NCBI RefSeq assembly: GCF_002607735.1
Contig: NZ_NBVR01000024.1
Span: 62,001 to 126,000, forward strand
DNA: 64,000 bases
Direction: 5' to 3'
From: Proteus alimentorum
GTDB lineage: Bacteria; Pseudomonadota; Gammaproteobacteria; Enterobacterales; Enterobacteriaceae
This document shows positions 40,732-50,221 of this stretch, in pieces (the first letter of the stretch is position 1; the number at the start of each line of letters is the position of its first letter). A program made the position numbers and the translations under genes. Under the pieces are notes generated by a model that saw only the letters and a list, made by a program, of their open reading frames with translations, ran no database searches and was not told the origin of the DNA.

Positions 40732-41271
40732 TTATAATTCTTCATTGATCCACTTGAAAAATTCTTTTCGAATACTTTGTGTATTTAAATTTTTATTCCA
40801 ATTTAATAAGTTTTCTTTATGATAATTATCACTTAACATAAATAAGTATATAGTTGATTCCGGTTTTTGGAATATATCATTTTTAATGCAATTTATCATC
40901 GCATTTATACATGTTTCACTAATATTATTCCTATCTTTATTATCTTCAAAATAATCACTTATAGAAAACTCCATCATCATTGATGATACAGAAGAAAAAG
41001 CGATATTTTTGTATAAATATTCATCATAATTTTCAGTTATTGTTTCACTAAACCATTCTGCGGGACTATATTTATTCGTTAATGGGTGATTGTTATCTCT
41101 TGTTTTTTCAAAATATAATTTTGTGTTAAATAATAAAGAAAGAGACATAAAGCTTTCATCTGTATATAAACAAAATGAACTAATATCTTCCCAATAAATT
41201 TGTTTTTTTATATGCGTTATAGTATCGGTAATACTATTAATAATATCTTTTTCTAATTTTTCTAAGTCCAT
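40732..41271 (-). CDS. DUF4303-like immunity candidate
   Basis: The frame is open to 41403, but the ATG at 41271 with GGAG 7 bases upstream is the better start and gives 179 residues. The start DLEKLEKDIINSITDTI followed by SSFCLYTDESFMSLSLLFNT and PAEWFSETI resembles DUF4303 proteins, many of which are immunity proteins in toxin loci. The upstream extension (VASVRSIKSAFVGLGRLF) is probably the tail of a lost toxin. Confidence 0.6.
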   Translation of the reverse strand: MDLEKLEKDIINSITDTITHIKKQIYWEDISSFCLYTDESFMSLSLLFNTKLYFEKTRDNNHPLTNKYSPAEWFSETITENYDEYLYKNIAFSSVSSMMMEFSISDYFEDNKDRNNISETCINAMINCIKNDIFQKPESTIYLFMLSDNYHKENLLNWNKNLNTQSIRKEFFKWINEEL

Positions 41272-41624
41272 AAATATTCTCCAATATTGTAATGTTTTAT
41301 CCTTTTCGAACAGTCTACCTAGTCCCACAAAGGCACTTTTTATTGATCTAACTGAAGCTACAGTTTTTAAATGTATCATTAACTTTTTTCGCTGTGGCCA
41401 CACTATGATTTTTATCTGGTGCTAAAAATATTTTCAATATCATATTTAGGATTAATGCCGGTGTCTTTTAATGCTATTTTTATTTCTTTTGAATAATAAT
41501 TTAAATAATTATTTTTATCATTGCCCATAAATTGTTAATTTTTTTAATGTCATAATCTCTATTAAAGATAATTGCATAAATAAAAGATTCTTCATATTCT
41601 TTCCGTTGTTTTAGCATGTTTTTA
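41272..41624 (-). pseudogene. Decayed tip or immunity fragments
   Basis: Two broken minus-strand frames are visible: KQRKEYEESFIYAIIFNRDY...NNLWA and, after a frameshift, NNYLNYYSKEIKIALKDTG ending ENIFSTR at about 41424. I do not recognise either. They lie between two intact immunity candidates and look like the end of an older tip. Confidence 0.4.
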
Positions 41625-42584
41625 TTAATATGGAGAAACGATATTTTGCCAAATTAAACCATCATATAAATTTACGTTATGTAAGTCGGCTACTATCAGG
41701 ATATTATCACGTACATCTATATGACCTGAGCAAATAACATTTTTTCCATTATACGCAGGGCGGATCATTTTTTCTCCATCCCAACATTGTAAGCGATAAG
41801 TGTCACATGCCCATAATCTATTATCAAACCAACGTAATTGATGAATCAAAATAGTTGAATTATCACTATGAATTTTTTCCCAGTGAGATTCTCGGCCACG
41901 CCATAAGTTTCCACCTTCACCCGCTATATAGACGTAACCATCAGGGGCACAAAGTACAGCACTTAATTGTTCATTAGATGGAAATCCACAAGAAATCCAT
42001 TTTTTGTTGATATAATGCCATACATCGCCTTCACCACCAACCGCATACATGTCATATTCAGAAAATCCATCTAAATCACAAAAACCCATATTAGTATTCA
42101 TTTTTCCATTAGGAAAACCATCATGGAGTAGCGTCCATTGACCGATATTTGTACGTTTATATATTTTTCTTCCAAGTCCAATGTGATAAGAATATTCATT
42201 AATACATTTAATATTAGTAACACCTGAAAAAATATTAGGAGTTACCTTTTCTAATGGATAATTAGCCCCACTACCAACGCAAAAAACATCACCATGATAA
42301 CCTCTAGAGGCTAGTAACCCTTGAGCTTTGGGTTTTAAGCTAACACCAACTATGGGGCTATCAAATCCTTCTAAATATGTAGAGCCAATAGGCGTTTCTG
42401 GAGTATCTAAATAAATTGATATTAATTTTGAGGGAATTTCATTATCCCATAATTTAGATGCTACATCATAAGGAATACTTTTTCGTAAACAAAGATAAAT
42501 AATATTTTTATCTCTTATCGAACATCCCGTAATTAGCCAATTTTTAAATTCTTTTTTCCAATAATCTTCATTTATATATATCAT
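41625..42584 (-). CDS. Large immunity candidate, beta-propeller-like
   Basis: 319 residues, long for an immunity protein. From residue 70 onward it shows repeated strands ending in aromatic/Gly motifs (YDMYAVGGEGDVWHYINKKW, GYVYIAGEGGNLWRGRESHW, NRLWACDTYRLQCWDGEKM, DNILIVADLHNVNLYDGLIW). This is the pattern of a propeller with about 40-residue blades. It lies directly downstream of a decayed toxin tip (42590-42920). Cytosolic propeller proteins are known beside some Rhs tips; the role here is inferred. Confidence 0.65.
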   Translation of the reverse strand: MIYINEDYWKKEFKNWLITGCSIRDKNIIYLCLRKSIPYDVASKLWDNEIPSKLISIYLDTPETPIGSTYLEGFDSPIVGVSLKPKAQGLLASRGYHGDVFCVGSGANYPLEKVTPNIFSGVTNIKCINEYSYHIGLGRKIYKRTNIGQWTLLHDGFPNGKMNTNMGFCDLDGFSEYDMYAVGGEGDVWHYINKKWISCGFPSNEQLSAVLCAPDGYVYIAGEGGNLWRGRESHWEKIHSDNSTILIHQLRWFDNRLWACDTYRLQCWDGEKMIRPAYNGKNVICSGHIDVRDNILIVADLHNVNLYDGLIWQNIVSPY

Positions 42585-42589
42585 ATCGT

Positions 42590-42920
42590 TTACCTTATTT
42601 GTTCTATACTTGGTTTAATTATTTTTCCATTGACATTATTAAGAGAGACTTTTGCTTGTGCACATATTTCTAAATAATATTTTGTTAACTGTTTCTTGAT
42701 GCAATCTTTACATTAATGAATCAGCCCATTCATAATAATATTTATGCAGTTCATTTGGTTAAAAATTAACATCTTTATTCTCAAAATCGAAAATATTAAC
42801 TGGATTTTTTCTGATAGATTGTTTTCCAATTTTATGATCATAAGTTGCTATAATTAAAGATATGTCTCGCGACATTCCAGATGGATATGCACCAAATGTT
42901 GCTCCTTTACATAAAAAAGT
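42590..42920 (-). pseudogene. Decayed Rhs toxin tip
   Basis: After the Rhs boundary the minus strand reads ATFGAYPSGMSRDISLIIATYDHKIGK...FDFENKDVNF, an in-frame stop, PNELHKYYYEWADSLM, a frameshift, and KYYLEICAQAKVSLNN ending at 42590. One stop and one frameshift break it. Its immunity gene next door (41625-42584) is intact. I do not recognise the toxin family. Confidence 0.6.
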
Positions 42921-43282
42921 AATACCCATATAGATTAAAGCCAGCTAATAACCCGATAGGGGCAGGTGAAATATATTGCACAGTGTCCTTATCATGGCAG
43001 CGAAAGCGATTGTAATGCAAGCCACTTTATTTATCTTCATATTCCCCCACAAAACGAAAAAGGTATTCGGTATATTCAGGGTCGTTATCGGCATAATGCA
43101 GTTTTCCGCTTTGATAACGGATTGTGGTGGAGTTGGTAAAGCCACTGAATCTGAGAATCATAAGCGGTAGAGGAAATTGGTATAAATCGGTGTTTCTTGC
43201 ATCATTTTATTGCCCCGACTAAAGGTAATCGACACGCTGAATTCGTTTATCTTTAGGAGGGAGATTTTAAAGAGGATGTAGG
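42921..43282 (-). pseudogene. Rhs core/tip boundary remnant
   Basis: Degraded copy of the Rhs segment encoding [17 protein letters not shown] and the blocks before it. It has lost the middle piece between TECHFRF and PTARYQRG and carries several stops. It is the most divergent of the nine copies, which fits with it being old. Confidence 0.8.
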
Positions 43283-43326
43283 AAAATATATATCTAATCC
43301 ACATAGAATTAGATATATTTTAAAAG

Positions 43327-43839
43327 TTATAACATATTTACTTTTATAGATGAAATTACTAAATCTATTTTTGATCTTTCATTTAGTGAAAAAAAGCGTA
43401 TTTTTAATAGCCTCATTAGATTTTCAATTGAGATATCTATATCTTCGATTTTATTTTGGTTGTATTCAAATGAGCTTGATTTTATTCTTTCTATTACATT
43501 TTGTCTAACATGAACTTCTAATTCACTTCCGCTATTAATGGCGTAATTTATTTTTTCAATATAGATACTATTGTCATCCCCTTTTATTTCGCTATCATAT
43601 ATTTTTAATAGCAGTGCATACTCAATCCAAGTCCAATAGTTGTAGTCATTTTCAAAATCAACATCACATAATAAATTTAATAAGTTTTTATATTTTTCAT
43701 TGTCTTTGAAATATAGTTTATAAGTCATTTTTACAATATTTTCTAAATAACTTTTCTTCGTTTTTTTTTCACTCTGTGATAATAATTTTACATAATTATT
43801 ATCTTCATTTAGTTTCTTTATTAAACTATTTAAATTCAT
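43327..43839 (-). CDS. Hypothetical protein, immunity candidate
   Basis: 170 residues, Lys/Asn/Ile-rich, apparently all helical (NLNSLIKKLNEDNNYVKLLSQ, YNYWTWIEYALLLKIYDSEIKG, IEDIDISIENLMRLLKIRFF). The family is unknown. It follows the tail of a toxin (43852-44055) by 12 bp and precedes a Rhs remnant, so it is the immunity half of a broken pair. Confidence 0.6.
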   Translation of the reverse strand: MNLNSLIKKLNEDNNYVKLLSQSEKKTKKSYLENIVKMTYKLYFKDNEKYKNLLNLLCDVDFENDYNYWTWIEYALLLKIYDSEIKGDDNSIYIEKINYAINSGSELEVHVRQNVIERIKSSSFEYNQNKIEDIDISIENLMRLLKIRFFSLNERSKIDLVISSIKVNML

Positions 43840-43851
43840 ATTATTCTCTCT

Positions 43852-44055
43852 TTATTCAACAACAATTTTTACCTTTGTTCCATCAGGATAAGGAGATAAT
43901 GCATGAGATATAGGTGAATCAACTTCTCTATTATCACTAATACTAATATACCTTACACTGACTATTTTTCTTTTTTCGCGTTTCTCTGAATCTAAAATTT
44001 CTGATGCATATTTTTGCGATTTTATCGAATGAGTACTGCTCTGTCGGATAATTTA
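43852..44055 (-). pseudogene. Toxin tip tail
   Basis: A minus-strand frame without a start reads SIKSQKYASEILDSEKREKRK, VSVRYISISDNREVDSPISH and ends PDGTKVKIVVE. It is cut at its 5' side by the SymE remnant. It is the C-terminal end of a toxin left beside its immunity gene. Confidence 0.55.
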
Positions 44056-44089
44056 TTTGTGTTTAGTGAAATAAATAAAGTCACATCAC

Positions 44090-44324
44090 TACTTGTGATA
44101 CCTTTAACAAGGCAGTGGTTAAAAGCAGTGAGATATTAGACGGGTTTTACGTCTTAAACAACTGCTTGGTATTGATACCCGATAGAGAAGATATCCGAGC
44201 GATTAAGCAACAAAACCAGCAAGTCCTGCTCGTTAATGTAAAGGTATTGATCAGGGAGTCGATTTCGGTGATTTATCTGCTTTGGTGTGCTGTTGTAGCC
44301 AAAGCTGAGAAATATATAGTTTAA
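44090..44324 (+). pseudogene. SymE-like toxin remnant (copy 1)
   Basis: Plus strand, similar to the copy at 63605-63856 with an internal deletion: FYVLNNCLVLIPDREDIRAIKQQNQQ. It lacks the N-terminal TVGY block. Confidence 0.65.
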
Positions 44325-44349
44325 ATTTTAAGGATGACTATTAGGATTT

Positions 44350-44536
44350 TTATGCAGTTTGTACGAAGAAAAGACCTTCGATCTTATTTTCTTCATTTTT
44401 AATAAATAAGTATCCGATGGCATCAGATAATCCCAACACATCTTTAAAAGGAGAAGGATAATCAGCAGAATATACCTGGCAGACAAAATGATAATTATTA
44501 AAAACTTCATCCACACAGGTTAAACCATTTGGAATG
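44350..44536 (-). pseudogene. C-terminal fragment of an immunity gene
   Basis: A minus-strand frame without a start reads IPNGLTCVDEVFNNYHFVCQVY, DVLGLSDAIGYLFIKNEENK and ends EGLFFVQTA at 44350. It is immunity-like in composition and cut at its 5' end by the repeat at 44557. Confidence 0.5.
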
Positions 44537-44556
44537 TTTTAATTGCTAATTTTTAT

Positions 44557-44693
44557 AAAGGCACTGTTAATACAATGCCTATTTTACAAATAAAAATAAA
44601 CTATTTGTCTGAAAGCCAATCATTTTTAAATGAAATACTTTTCCATGATGCTGTTCTTGTTCTTTTTAGCCATTTTTCTAATTTTACCCCAAG
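44557..44693 (-). repeat. Duplicated 3' end of the ankyrin immunity gene
   Basis: About 135 bp nearly match 54035-54165, the last 28 codons and downstream flank of the ankyrin-type gene (KLEKWLKRTRTASWKSISFKN...). It is fused at 44690 to Rhs type-2 sequence at a shared GGGG-AAA stretch. Confidence 0.85.
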
Positions 44694-45100
44694 AGGTAAA
44701 GCGAGCTTGCTATTGAACATCACGGTTATCATCAACTAACGCATCAGGTGAACCATTAGGCTGACAATTAAAATACAAAACAGTTTGTTTATTTTTTAAT
44801 GTATCAACGCGCGCTAGGAGGAATAACTGCCCACATCTTCATAGATATAGAGCATATCAATGCTGTGTCGATATTCGCTTAATCATCGCAAGCTTTCCAA
44901 TAAAAAGGTTGTTGTATCACAAGTGTTTGTTTTTAAAGGTAAACACTGTTGTGCGTGTGGAAGTTGAGTAATGCTTCCAGCCATAAGACGTTGCTTAAAT
45001 ATTGATGGCATCAACCTTCAACATGTGTAATCGAAAGTGGATGACCAACAATATTATATTCAATATAAGGAGGTTCGTGTTGTTTCATCTTTTATTTTGA
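44690..45100 (-). pseudogene. Rhs type-2 core remnant (copy 1)
   Basis: The minus strand encodes YIEYNIVGHPLSITHV, then broken frames, then IYEDVGSYS, ARVDTLKNKQTVLYFNCQPNG and ALVDDN, with several stops. It matches the second copy at 55790-56150. It belongs to an Rhs family different from the main core. Confidence 0.75.
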
Positions 45101-45131
45101 TGAGTTTATTGCAAAAGTATTATATTGATTT

Positions 45132-45620
45132 TTAATTTTTTAATTCTCGTTGAGCTGATTTACCAAATATTTTGTGAGAAATCATGGAAGATAAAATATT
45201 TTTTGCTAAAGGTAATTTTTTATGTGAAGAAATTAAAGAGAATGCAGCTTCTTTTACTAAGATATAATCATTACCTATAATTATTTTTTGGGAAAGACTG
45301 AGAGTATCATCGTCCATGTCCAGTATTGATAACGTATTTATAGAATAAATTTTAATTTCTTCATCTTCATCTGTTGATAAGATAAGTAAGGTTAATTGTT
45401 TTTTTATTTTTGTATCATCATACTTTCCTTTGTATAGACCCACTATTTTTATAGCTTCAATTCTTACATCTATATCTTCAGACTTATCCATCGCTATACT
45501 TATAAAAAAAAGTGCTAAATCTAAATCTAAATCTAAAGTCGAACTAAAATCAAGGGAAAATTTTAACTTATCATTTTTATTCAATAGGTTAAATGATTTA
45601 ATAATTTCATTTCTTTTCAT
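45132..45620 (-). CDS. HEAT-repeat-like immunity candidate
   Basis: 162 residues with two to three helical repeats of HEAT type (EDIDVRIEAIKIVGLYKG, EDEEIKIYSINTLSILDMDD, DYILVKEAAFSLISSHKKL). A second HEAT-like gene is at 60130-60633. A short Asp/Leu run (LDLDLDLAL) is seen near residue 30. It follows a toxin tail by 31 bp. Confidence 0.65.
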   Translation of the reverse strand: MKRNEIIKSFNLLNKNDKLKFSLDFSSTLDLDLDLALFFISIAMDKSEDIDVRIEAIKIVGLYKGKYDDTKIKKQLTLLILSTDEDEEIKIYSINTLSILDMDDDTLSLSQKIIIGNDYILVKEAAFSLISSHKKLPLAKNILSSMISHKIFGKSAQRELKN

Positions 45621-45651
45621 TAAATAGCCTAATTAATTGATAATTTTGATG

Positions 45652-45815
45652 TTAATTTTCTAATGTCATTAGACATATATCATTTATTTGGCGAGCAACA
45701 CTAGGTGCATTTCCTCTAATAATTGAGTTTTCACGACTTAATTCCACTCGTGTTACCTCTTTAGGCAAAACGCCTATTCGCATGCCCAGTTCATGTAACC
45801 AAACTTTTCCATCCT
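45652..45815 (-). pseudogene. Toxin tip tail fused to Rhs core
   Basis: The minus-strand frame reads GKVWLHELGMRIGVLPKEVT, RVELSRENSIIRGNAPSVAR and ends DICLMTLEN. It directly follows a scrap of Rhs core at the codons for HQHAGW, so the tip was joined to the core by a deletion. Confidence 0.5.
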
Positions 45816-45930
45816 GCATGTTGATGTGTTAATAATCCGGTGGCGGTGTCGCGGCTAGAGTTGGCAAAACCCGCGTGGATCTGGCGTAAAAACGCTTGTC
45901 CTAAGGCATTATATAGATAATCCAATTTTT
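45816..45930 (-). pseudogene. Rhs core scrap
   Basis: Encodes NALGQAFLRQIHAGFANSSR and TATGLLTHQHAG, matching the core piece at 57690-57800 (NALGQEFLHQSQAGFANSSH). It is isolated from the rest of any rhs gene. Confidence 0.75.
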
Positions 45931-46046
45931 TCCCTTTATCATATGTTCTGAAGTGTGATACTTAATCTAAATAACGCAAATTGTATCATGATTAGACAGA
46001 GATTTATGATTTTATATACTTCGAGTTAATAACAAAGATGAGTGTT

Positions 46047-46592
46047 TTACCTATTGGATAATCTATAAAAATCCTTTAATTGTATATTATTTATTTTCTG
46101 TGTTTTTTCTAATACTAAAAACTCTTTATTTCTAAATTGTATTAAATTGTTTTTTATTATTTCATCTAGGTTTTTATTTTCATTAATATATAAATGAATC
46201 TCATCTTCTGAAAATATAATAAACACAGATGATTCAAAATTCTTTGAAGCTAAGTAAATTGCAATGATTTCATTATAATTTGGGTTAAAAAATAATTTTA
46301 TATTTTTCACTATAATTGGAGGCATAATTTTTTTCTTTATTTCATATAATTCTTTATAGATTGAATATAAGTTAAAGCTATCAATTTCATTTATTTTTTC
46401 TCTGGTGATAAAGGGGTTACTATCGTTTTTATAAAATCCAACAACATTTTTCAAATTAATTTCAAAAAATAATACGTTATCTATATTTTTGCTTTCATCA
46501 TCATTAATAAAAATAACATTTGTTATTTTCTTAAGAAAAAAAAGGGCAGATATTTTTTTTAAAAACGAGTGATGGAATTTTTCTTGTCTCAT
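46047..46592 (-). CDS. Hypothetical protein, immunity candidate
   Basis: 181 residues, with strands and helices alternating (FFLKKITNVIFINDDESKN, VLFFEINLKNVVGFYKND, NEIIAIYLASKNFESSVFIIFSEDEIHLY). The family is unknown. Its ATG overlaps the TGA of a decayed toxin by 4 bp (ATGA), the classic toxin-immunity coupling, so the immunity call is fair although the toxin has two stops. Confidence 0.65.
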   Translation of the reverse strand: MRQEKFHHSFLKKISALFFLKKITNVIFINDDESKNIDNVLFFEINLKNVVGFYKNDSNPFITREKINEIDSFNLYSIYKELYEIKKKIMPPIIVKNIKLFFNPNYNEIIAIYLASKNFESSVFIIFSEDEIHLYINENKNLDEIIKNNLIQFRNKEFLVLEKTQKINNIQLKDFYRLSNR

Positions 46593-46898
46593 TTTATAGC
46601 CTCCTGTAAGTAAGAAAATATTCTGTTTTTATGAAGAAATGTCAAAATTTCATTTATGGAATTATTTATCAATACAATAGTATCACCTTTAACATAAAGT
46701 CTTGTTGATTAAATTCTATTCCATTTTAAATTATGATTAACTAAATTTTGATCATCATTAACGATTGATAGAATGAAGTTTTTCATACTATCCTTATCAC
46801 CTTTTACAACAGAAACTCTTAACCTTCTTTAAATTTCATATATATCTTGAGTGTGTTTTTTCAATTTTTTATCAAAATTATCACTAAACTTAGGTGGC
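46589..46898 (-). pseudogene. Decayed Rhs toxin tip
   Basis: The frame after the Rhs boundary reads PPKFSDNFDKKLKKHTQDIYEI, stop, RRLRVSVVKGDKDSMKNFILS, then stop after LKWNRI, and ends HKNRIFSYLQEAIK at the immunity start. Two in-frame stops are present. I do not recognise the family. Confidence 0.6.
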
Positions 46899-47160
46899 AA
46901 GGAGTCAACCTAAACGGATCTACCTACCCCGTTGGACAATGCACATACCCATACGGATTAAAGCCACTTAATAATTCGATAAGGTCAGGCGAAATATATT
47001 GCCCAGTGTCCTTATCATAGTAGCGAAAGCGATTGTAATACAAGCCACTTTCTTTATCTTCATATTGACTGGTAAACCGAAAATGGCATTGGGTATATTC
47101 GGGTCGTTATCGGCATAAACTGGGGGTTCTTGCACCATTTGGTCATAAGACTCACAGTGA
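46899..47160 (-). pseudogene. Rhs core/tip boundary remnant
   Basis: Copy of the ECHFRF to GGFNPYGYVHCP segment with stops and a deletion that joins NDPEY-type codons to MVQEPP-type codons further upstream. The PTGWVDPF hinge has a nonsense change (W codon). The flank 47161-47266 is unassigned. Confidence 0.75.
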
Positions 47161-47266
47161 ATGGCAAAAGAATAGGTTTGATATAATTTATTTGTGGTTT
47201 TTGGAAATATACAACAGGGTATAAACGAGGACGCAGGAAGATTTCAGAGATCTTCCTAACTTTTTA

Positions 47267-47803
47267 TTAAGATAAAGATGAAAGCTTTTCTAAATAGTCA
47301 ATATTATTAATTACCCAATATTTTTTATTTTTAGGCAGCGTATTTTCATCTAGTTTACGCATAAAATCAATAAATTCACCACTCCAATCGTCTGGAATAT
47401 ACCTCTCAAGTGGTATATTCCCAGGATATGGATAACATGCACTTAATTTTTTTGAGTCAAAATCAATAAATGCAATTGGAAATAGGTCATGAACGTCCCA
47501 CCAAGAAGATGATTTTTTTATTTTATTCTTTATTACTTCTAATTTTTTATCACCAAGCATGAAAGGGCAAAGATGTTCAATGAATTTTTTTTTATTTTTA
47601 TCATTAATAACTAGAATACCAAATCTGTCATCTGCGTTATCTTCAGAATAAGCTATGTTTTTATCGATAAAATCTTTATTCCATTTATATCTATCCATTA
47701 TCCATATTTCTCTATCTGCTTGATACCAAGTAATTATATTCTTATATTTTATTGCTACAATAATATTATCATCTACTAATAAATCGTTATTTTCTTTTGA
47801 CAT
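47267..47803 (-). CDS. Hypothetical protein, immunity candidate
   Basis: 178 residues, rich in Trp and acidic residues (NIITWYQADREIWIMDRYKW, SSSWWDVHDLFPIAFIDFD, PLERYIPDDWSGEFIDFM). The layout resembles SUKH/SMI1-type immunity proteins, but I cannot confirm it. It lies downstream of a decayed ART-like tip. Confidence 0.62.
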   Translation of the reverse strand: MSKENNDLLVDDNIIVAIKYKNIITWYQADREIWIMDRYKWNKDFIDKNIAYSEDNADDRFGILVINDKNKKKFIEHLCPFMLGDKKLEVIKNKIKKSSSWWDVHDLFPIAFIDFDSKKLSACYPYPGNIPLERYIPDDWSGEFIDFMRKLDENTLPKNKKYWVINNIDYLEKLSSLS

Positions 47804-47829
47804 ATAATAGCCTTAATTTATTTTTTGGG

Positions 47830-48180
47830 GAGCTAACAGAAATTGGAATTGTATTTTTTTTCTAATTATTTCGTCCATAAATTAGGAAATTCGCATGAAT
47901 CACCAGAAGTTGTTGGATCTATTATTTTAGGTGCAAGTCTTTTGGGGTTTTATGGATTTTTTCTGTAGGTTCTTTGTTGAATAGCATTTCCCTTAATAAA
48001 TGCATTGAGTCACTTAGATATTTCAAAAGAAACAATTTCGGCATCACCGCCTCTAATATTTTTAAAATGTTCGGCATACTTTGTATCTCCAATACTGATA
48101 TTTAAAGTGGCATTTTGAATATGAGGGTTTCCTAATTCCTAGCATTAGGAAGTATTCCTCCTTGAACTCTAAATGCTGTT
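47830..48180 (-). pseudogene. Decayed toxin tip, ART-like
   Basis: The frame after the boundary reads TVTAFRVQGGILPNARN, a frameshift, NPHIQNATLNISIGDTKYAEHF, RGGDAEIVSFEISK, a stop, and degraded residues after it. The YRVQGG...LNISIGD...EIVSFEI pattern occurs in a common Rhs tip group that I believe to be ADP-ribosyltransferase-like; this is a weak inference. Confidence 0.5.
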
Positions 48181-48890
48181 ACTGTATCTCCTTTATTCCC
48201 CTGACTACCCGCCAACCCAAACGGATTAAAGCCACCTAATAATCCGATAGGGGTCTGGTGAAATATATTGTCCTGTGTCCTTATCATAGTAGCGAAAGCG
48301 ATTGTAATACAAGCCACTTTCTTTATCTTCATATTGACCCGCAAACCGAAAATGGCATTCGGTATATTCTTGGTCGTTATTGGCATAATTATCATGGAAT
48401 TGCCAAAACGTCATTTGCCTCTAGGTATTTAACCGTCCGGTCCAACTGACAATCCCTTTTTCACTAAAGATTTCTCGCGGGGGTGCCTTGATGGTCAGTG
48501 ACGAGATAATGCAGTTTTCTGCGTTGATAACGGGCTGTGGGAATGATTTCATTGGGTTGGTAGAACCACTGAATTTGCGGATCATAATCGGGTGTACCAT
48601 CGGCATAAATCGGGTTTTTTTGCACCATTTGATTGCCCGGTCACAGGTAATCGACACGTTGAATTCGTTTATCTTTAAAGGGCGAATTTAAAGGTGGTGT
48701 AGGGCGATGATCGATCACTTTATTTTTACTAAGCCTTCAGCCAAAGGCATCATAGGTATAACGCCAATATTCCCCCTCAGGATTAAAACAGGCAATAAGT
48801 TGGTTCAGTGTATTCCATTGGTGATATTGAGGTTGTTATCGTACTGAAACTTCTCGTTTTGACGTTCAAACTGGCATCGTCGATATTTTA
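48181..48890 (-). pseudogene. Rhs core and boundary remnant with many stops
   Basis: Covers core codons from FNPEGEYWRYTYDAFG through PPLNSPFKDKRIQRVDYL to GGFNP. It carries at least three nonsense changes and two frameshifts. At 48870 it joins directly to a SymE flank. Confidence 0.85.
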
Positions 48891-48944
48891 TGAAGAGAAA
48901 AGAGACATAACTAAAATAAGCAAATTTAGATATGAGCTATATTG

Positions 48945-49055
48945 TTGTAATGAAGATATCCAAACTATTAGGGAATAAAACCACCAATAGCAAACGCAAT
49001 TGAGTGAAGTAAAAAATTCTATGCGTGAGCTGATGGTTGAGTATGTAAGTGGCTA
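48945..49055 (+). pseudogene. SymE-like remnant (copy 2), 3' end only
   Basis: The plus strand is similar to the last third of the other copies (IRE-type, QQTQLSEVK..., then MRELMVEYVSG-stop), with changes that remove the frame. Confidence 0.65.
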
Positions 49056-49101
49056 AAGACTAAATTGAGTAAGCGAGGAAATAAGAGGAATCACTCGCTT
49101 A

Positions 49102-49419
49102 CTAAAAAGAGTCTTCCCATTTGAAAATGATATTAAGAGGATCAATCTCTAATGATCTTTTAATGCCATTAAAGTCAGTTTCTCCATATATTTTATCCTT
49201 ATCAATTCTGAGTAGTTTTAGCCCATATCCAAAACAAAAAACAGTCAACGTATTGTTTACATACAATGAAGTAGATATTGTCTTATCCATGGAGTAAACC
49301 AAGTCTAGTTTTATACTTTCTTTGATGAAGGTATAAGTCCATTGCAAAAAATCGGCATCGAAGTTTTCGGGTTTCAAACCAAACACCTCTAACATTTGTG
49401 TATCAAATTGTTCAATCAT
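49102..49419 (-). CDS. Hypothetical protein, immunity candidate
   Basis: 105 residues (DTQMLEVFGLKPENFDADFL, LVYSMDKTISTSLYVNN, KIYGETDFNGIKRSLEID). It is a compact alpha/beta protein of unknown family. Its ATG overlaps the stop of a toxin tail by 4 bp (ATGA). Confidence 0.62.
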   Translation of the reverse strand: MIEQFDTQMLEVFGLKPENFDADFLQWTYTFIKESIKLDLVYSMDKTISTSLYVNNTLTVFCFGYGLKLLRIDKDKIYGETDFNGIKRSLEIDPLNIIFKWEDSF

Positions 49420-49742
49420 AGCTTAGGTATCATTGTTGTTAATCTTAAGGTTCCATCAGCTGAAACTGCCCTCGTTGACACAAAATGAGCAAATTTTCCG
49501 CTAGGTCCCGCAAAAAGAGAATCGTTGGCTACAAAAATTAAATTCTCACCTTTAACTATTTTAGTAAATTTATTTGCACCACGGGAGGGGGTATTCGCTG
49601 ATTGAGTTAAATGATCTAACAATAGTTTGTGAGCAACACGATTATAGTTTAGTCACACCAAGTTGCTTCATAACCATTGCCATAGTTTCTGTGCGTATTT
49701 TATTATAAGGATTCGAATTCATTCGACCAAAGAAGTAGTCGA
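49416..49742 (-). pseudogene. Frameshifted toxin tip
   Basis: The first frame reads NPYNKIRTETMAMVMKQLGVTKL. One frameshift at about 49645-49650 leads to YNRVAHKLLLDHLTQSANTPS, KFTKIVKGENLIFVANDS, HFVSTRAVSADGTLRL and the end TTMIPKL. Together they look like one toxin with a single shift. The family is unknown. Confidence 0.55.
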
Positions 49743-49747
49743 ACTTA

Positions 49748-50221
49748 CTAATTAGTTATATCATTAATCTCTCTCAATTCACTTGTTCCTAATTTCATAA
49801 ATAAAACTTCTAAAGATTCCCATGGATATGGATGCTCATAAACGATAATTTTTATTTCTAAATAATTGCTATTTATTTCATTTATACTCCATAAAAACCA
49901 AAATCTATTTTCAGGTTTTAGCCAATATAGCCAATCATCGAGAGTCCAATCATCTTCTTTAGTGTGATCTAAAAATGAATCAATAAATTCTTTAGGTAGA
50001 ATAGATCTCCATTCAGCATCTTTTGGCCATTCTAAAAAACTATATTTTTGTATTGATAAAAGTATTTTTTTTGCCATATTAGCTATATCATTATTTTTTC
50101 TTTTATTACAGTGAACTATATATTTAATAATAATTCCATTATTTTCTTTACAGTGAAAAGGTGATCTTATCCTTTTTTTTTCTTCATATAATTCATTTTT
50201 TATGCTTTCAGATATTGTCAT
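49748..50221 (-). CDS. Hypothetical protein, immunity candidate
   Basis: 157 residues with a Trp-rich centre (LEWPKDAEWRSILPKEF, DDWTLDDWLYWLKPENRFWF) and an acidic C-terminus. The family is unknown. It overlaps the stop of the preceding toxin tail by 4 bp. Confidence 0.62.
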   Translation of the reverse strand: MTISESIKNELYEEKKRIRSPFHCKENNGIIIKYIVHCNKRKNNDIANMAKKILLSIQKYSFLEWPKDAEWRSILPKEFIDSFLDHTKEDDWTLDDWLYWLKPENRFWFLWSINEINSNYLEIKIIVYEHPYPWESLEVLFMKLGTSELREINDITN

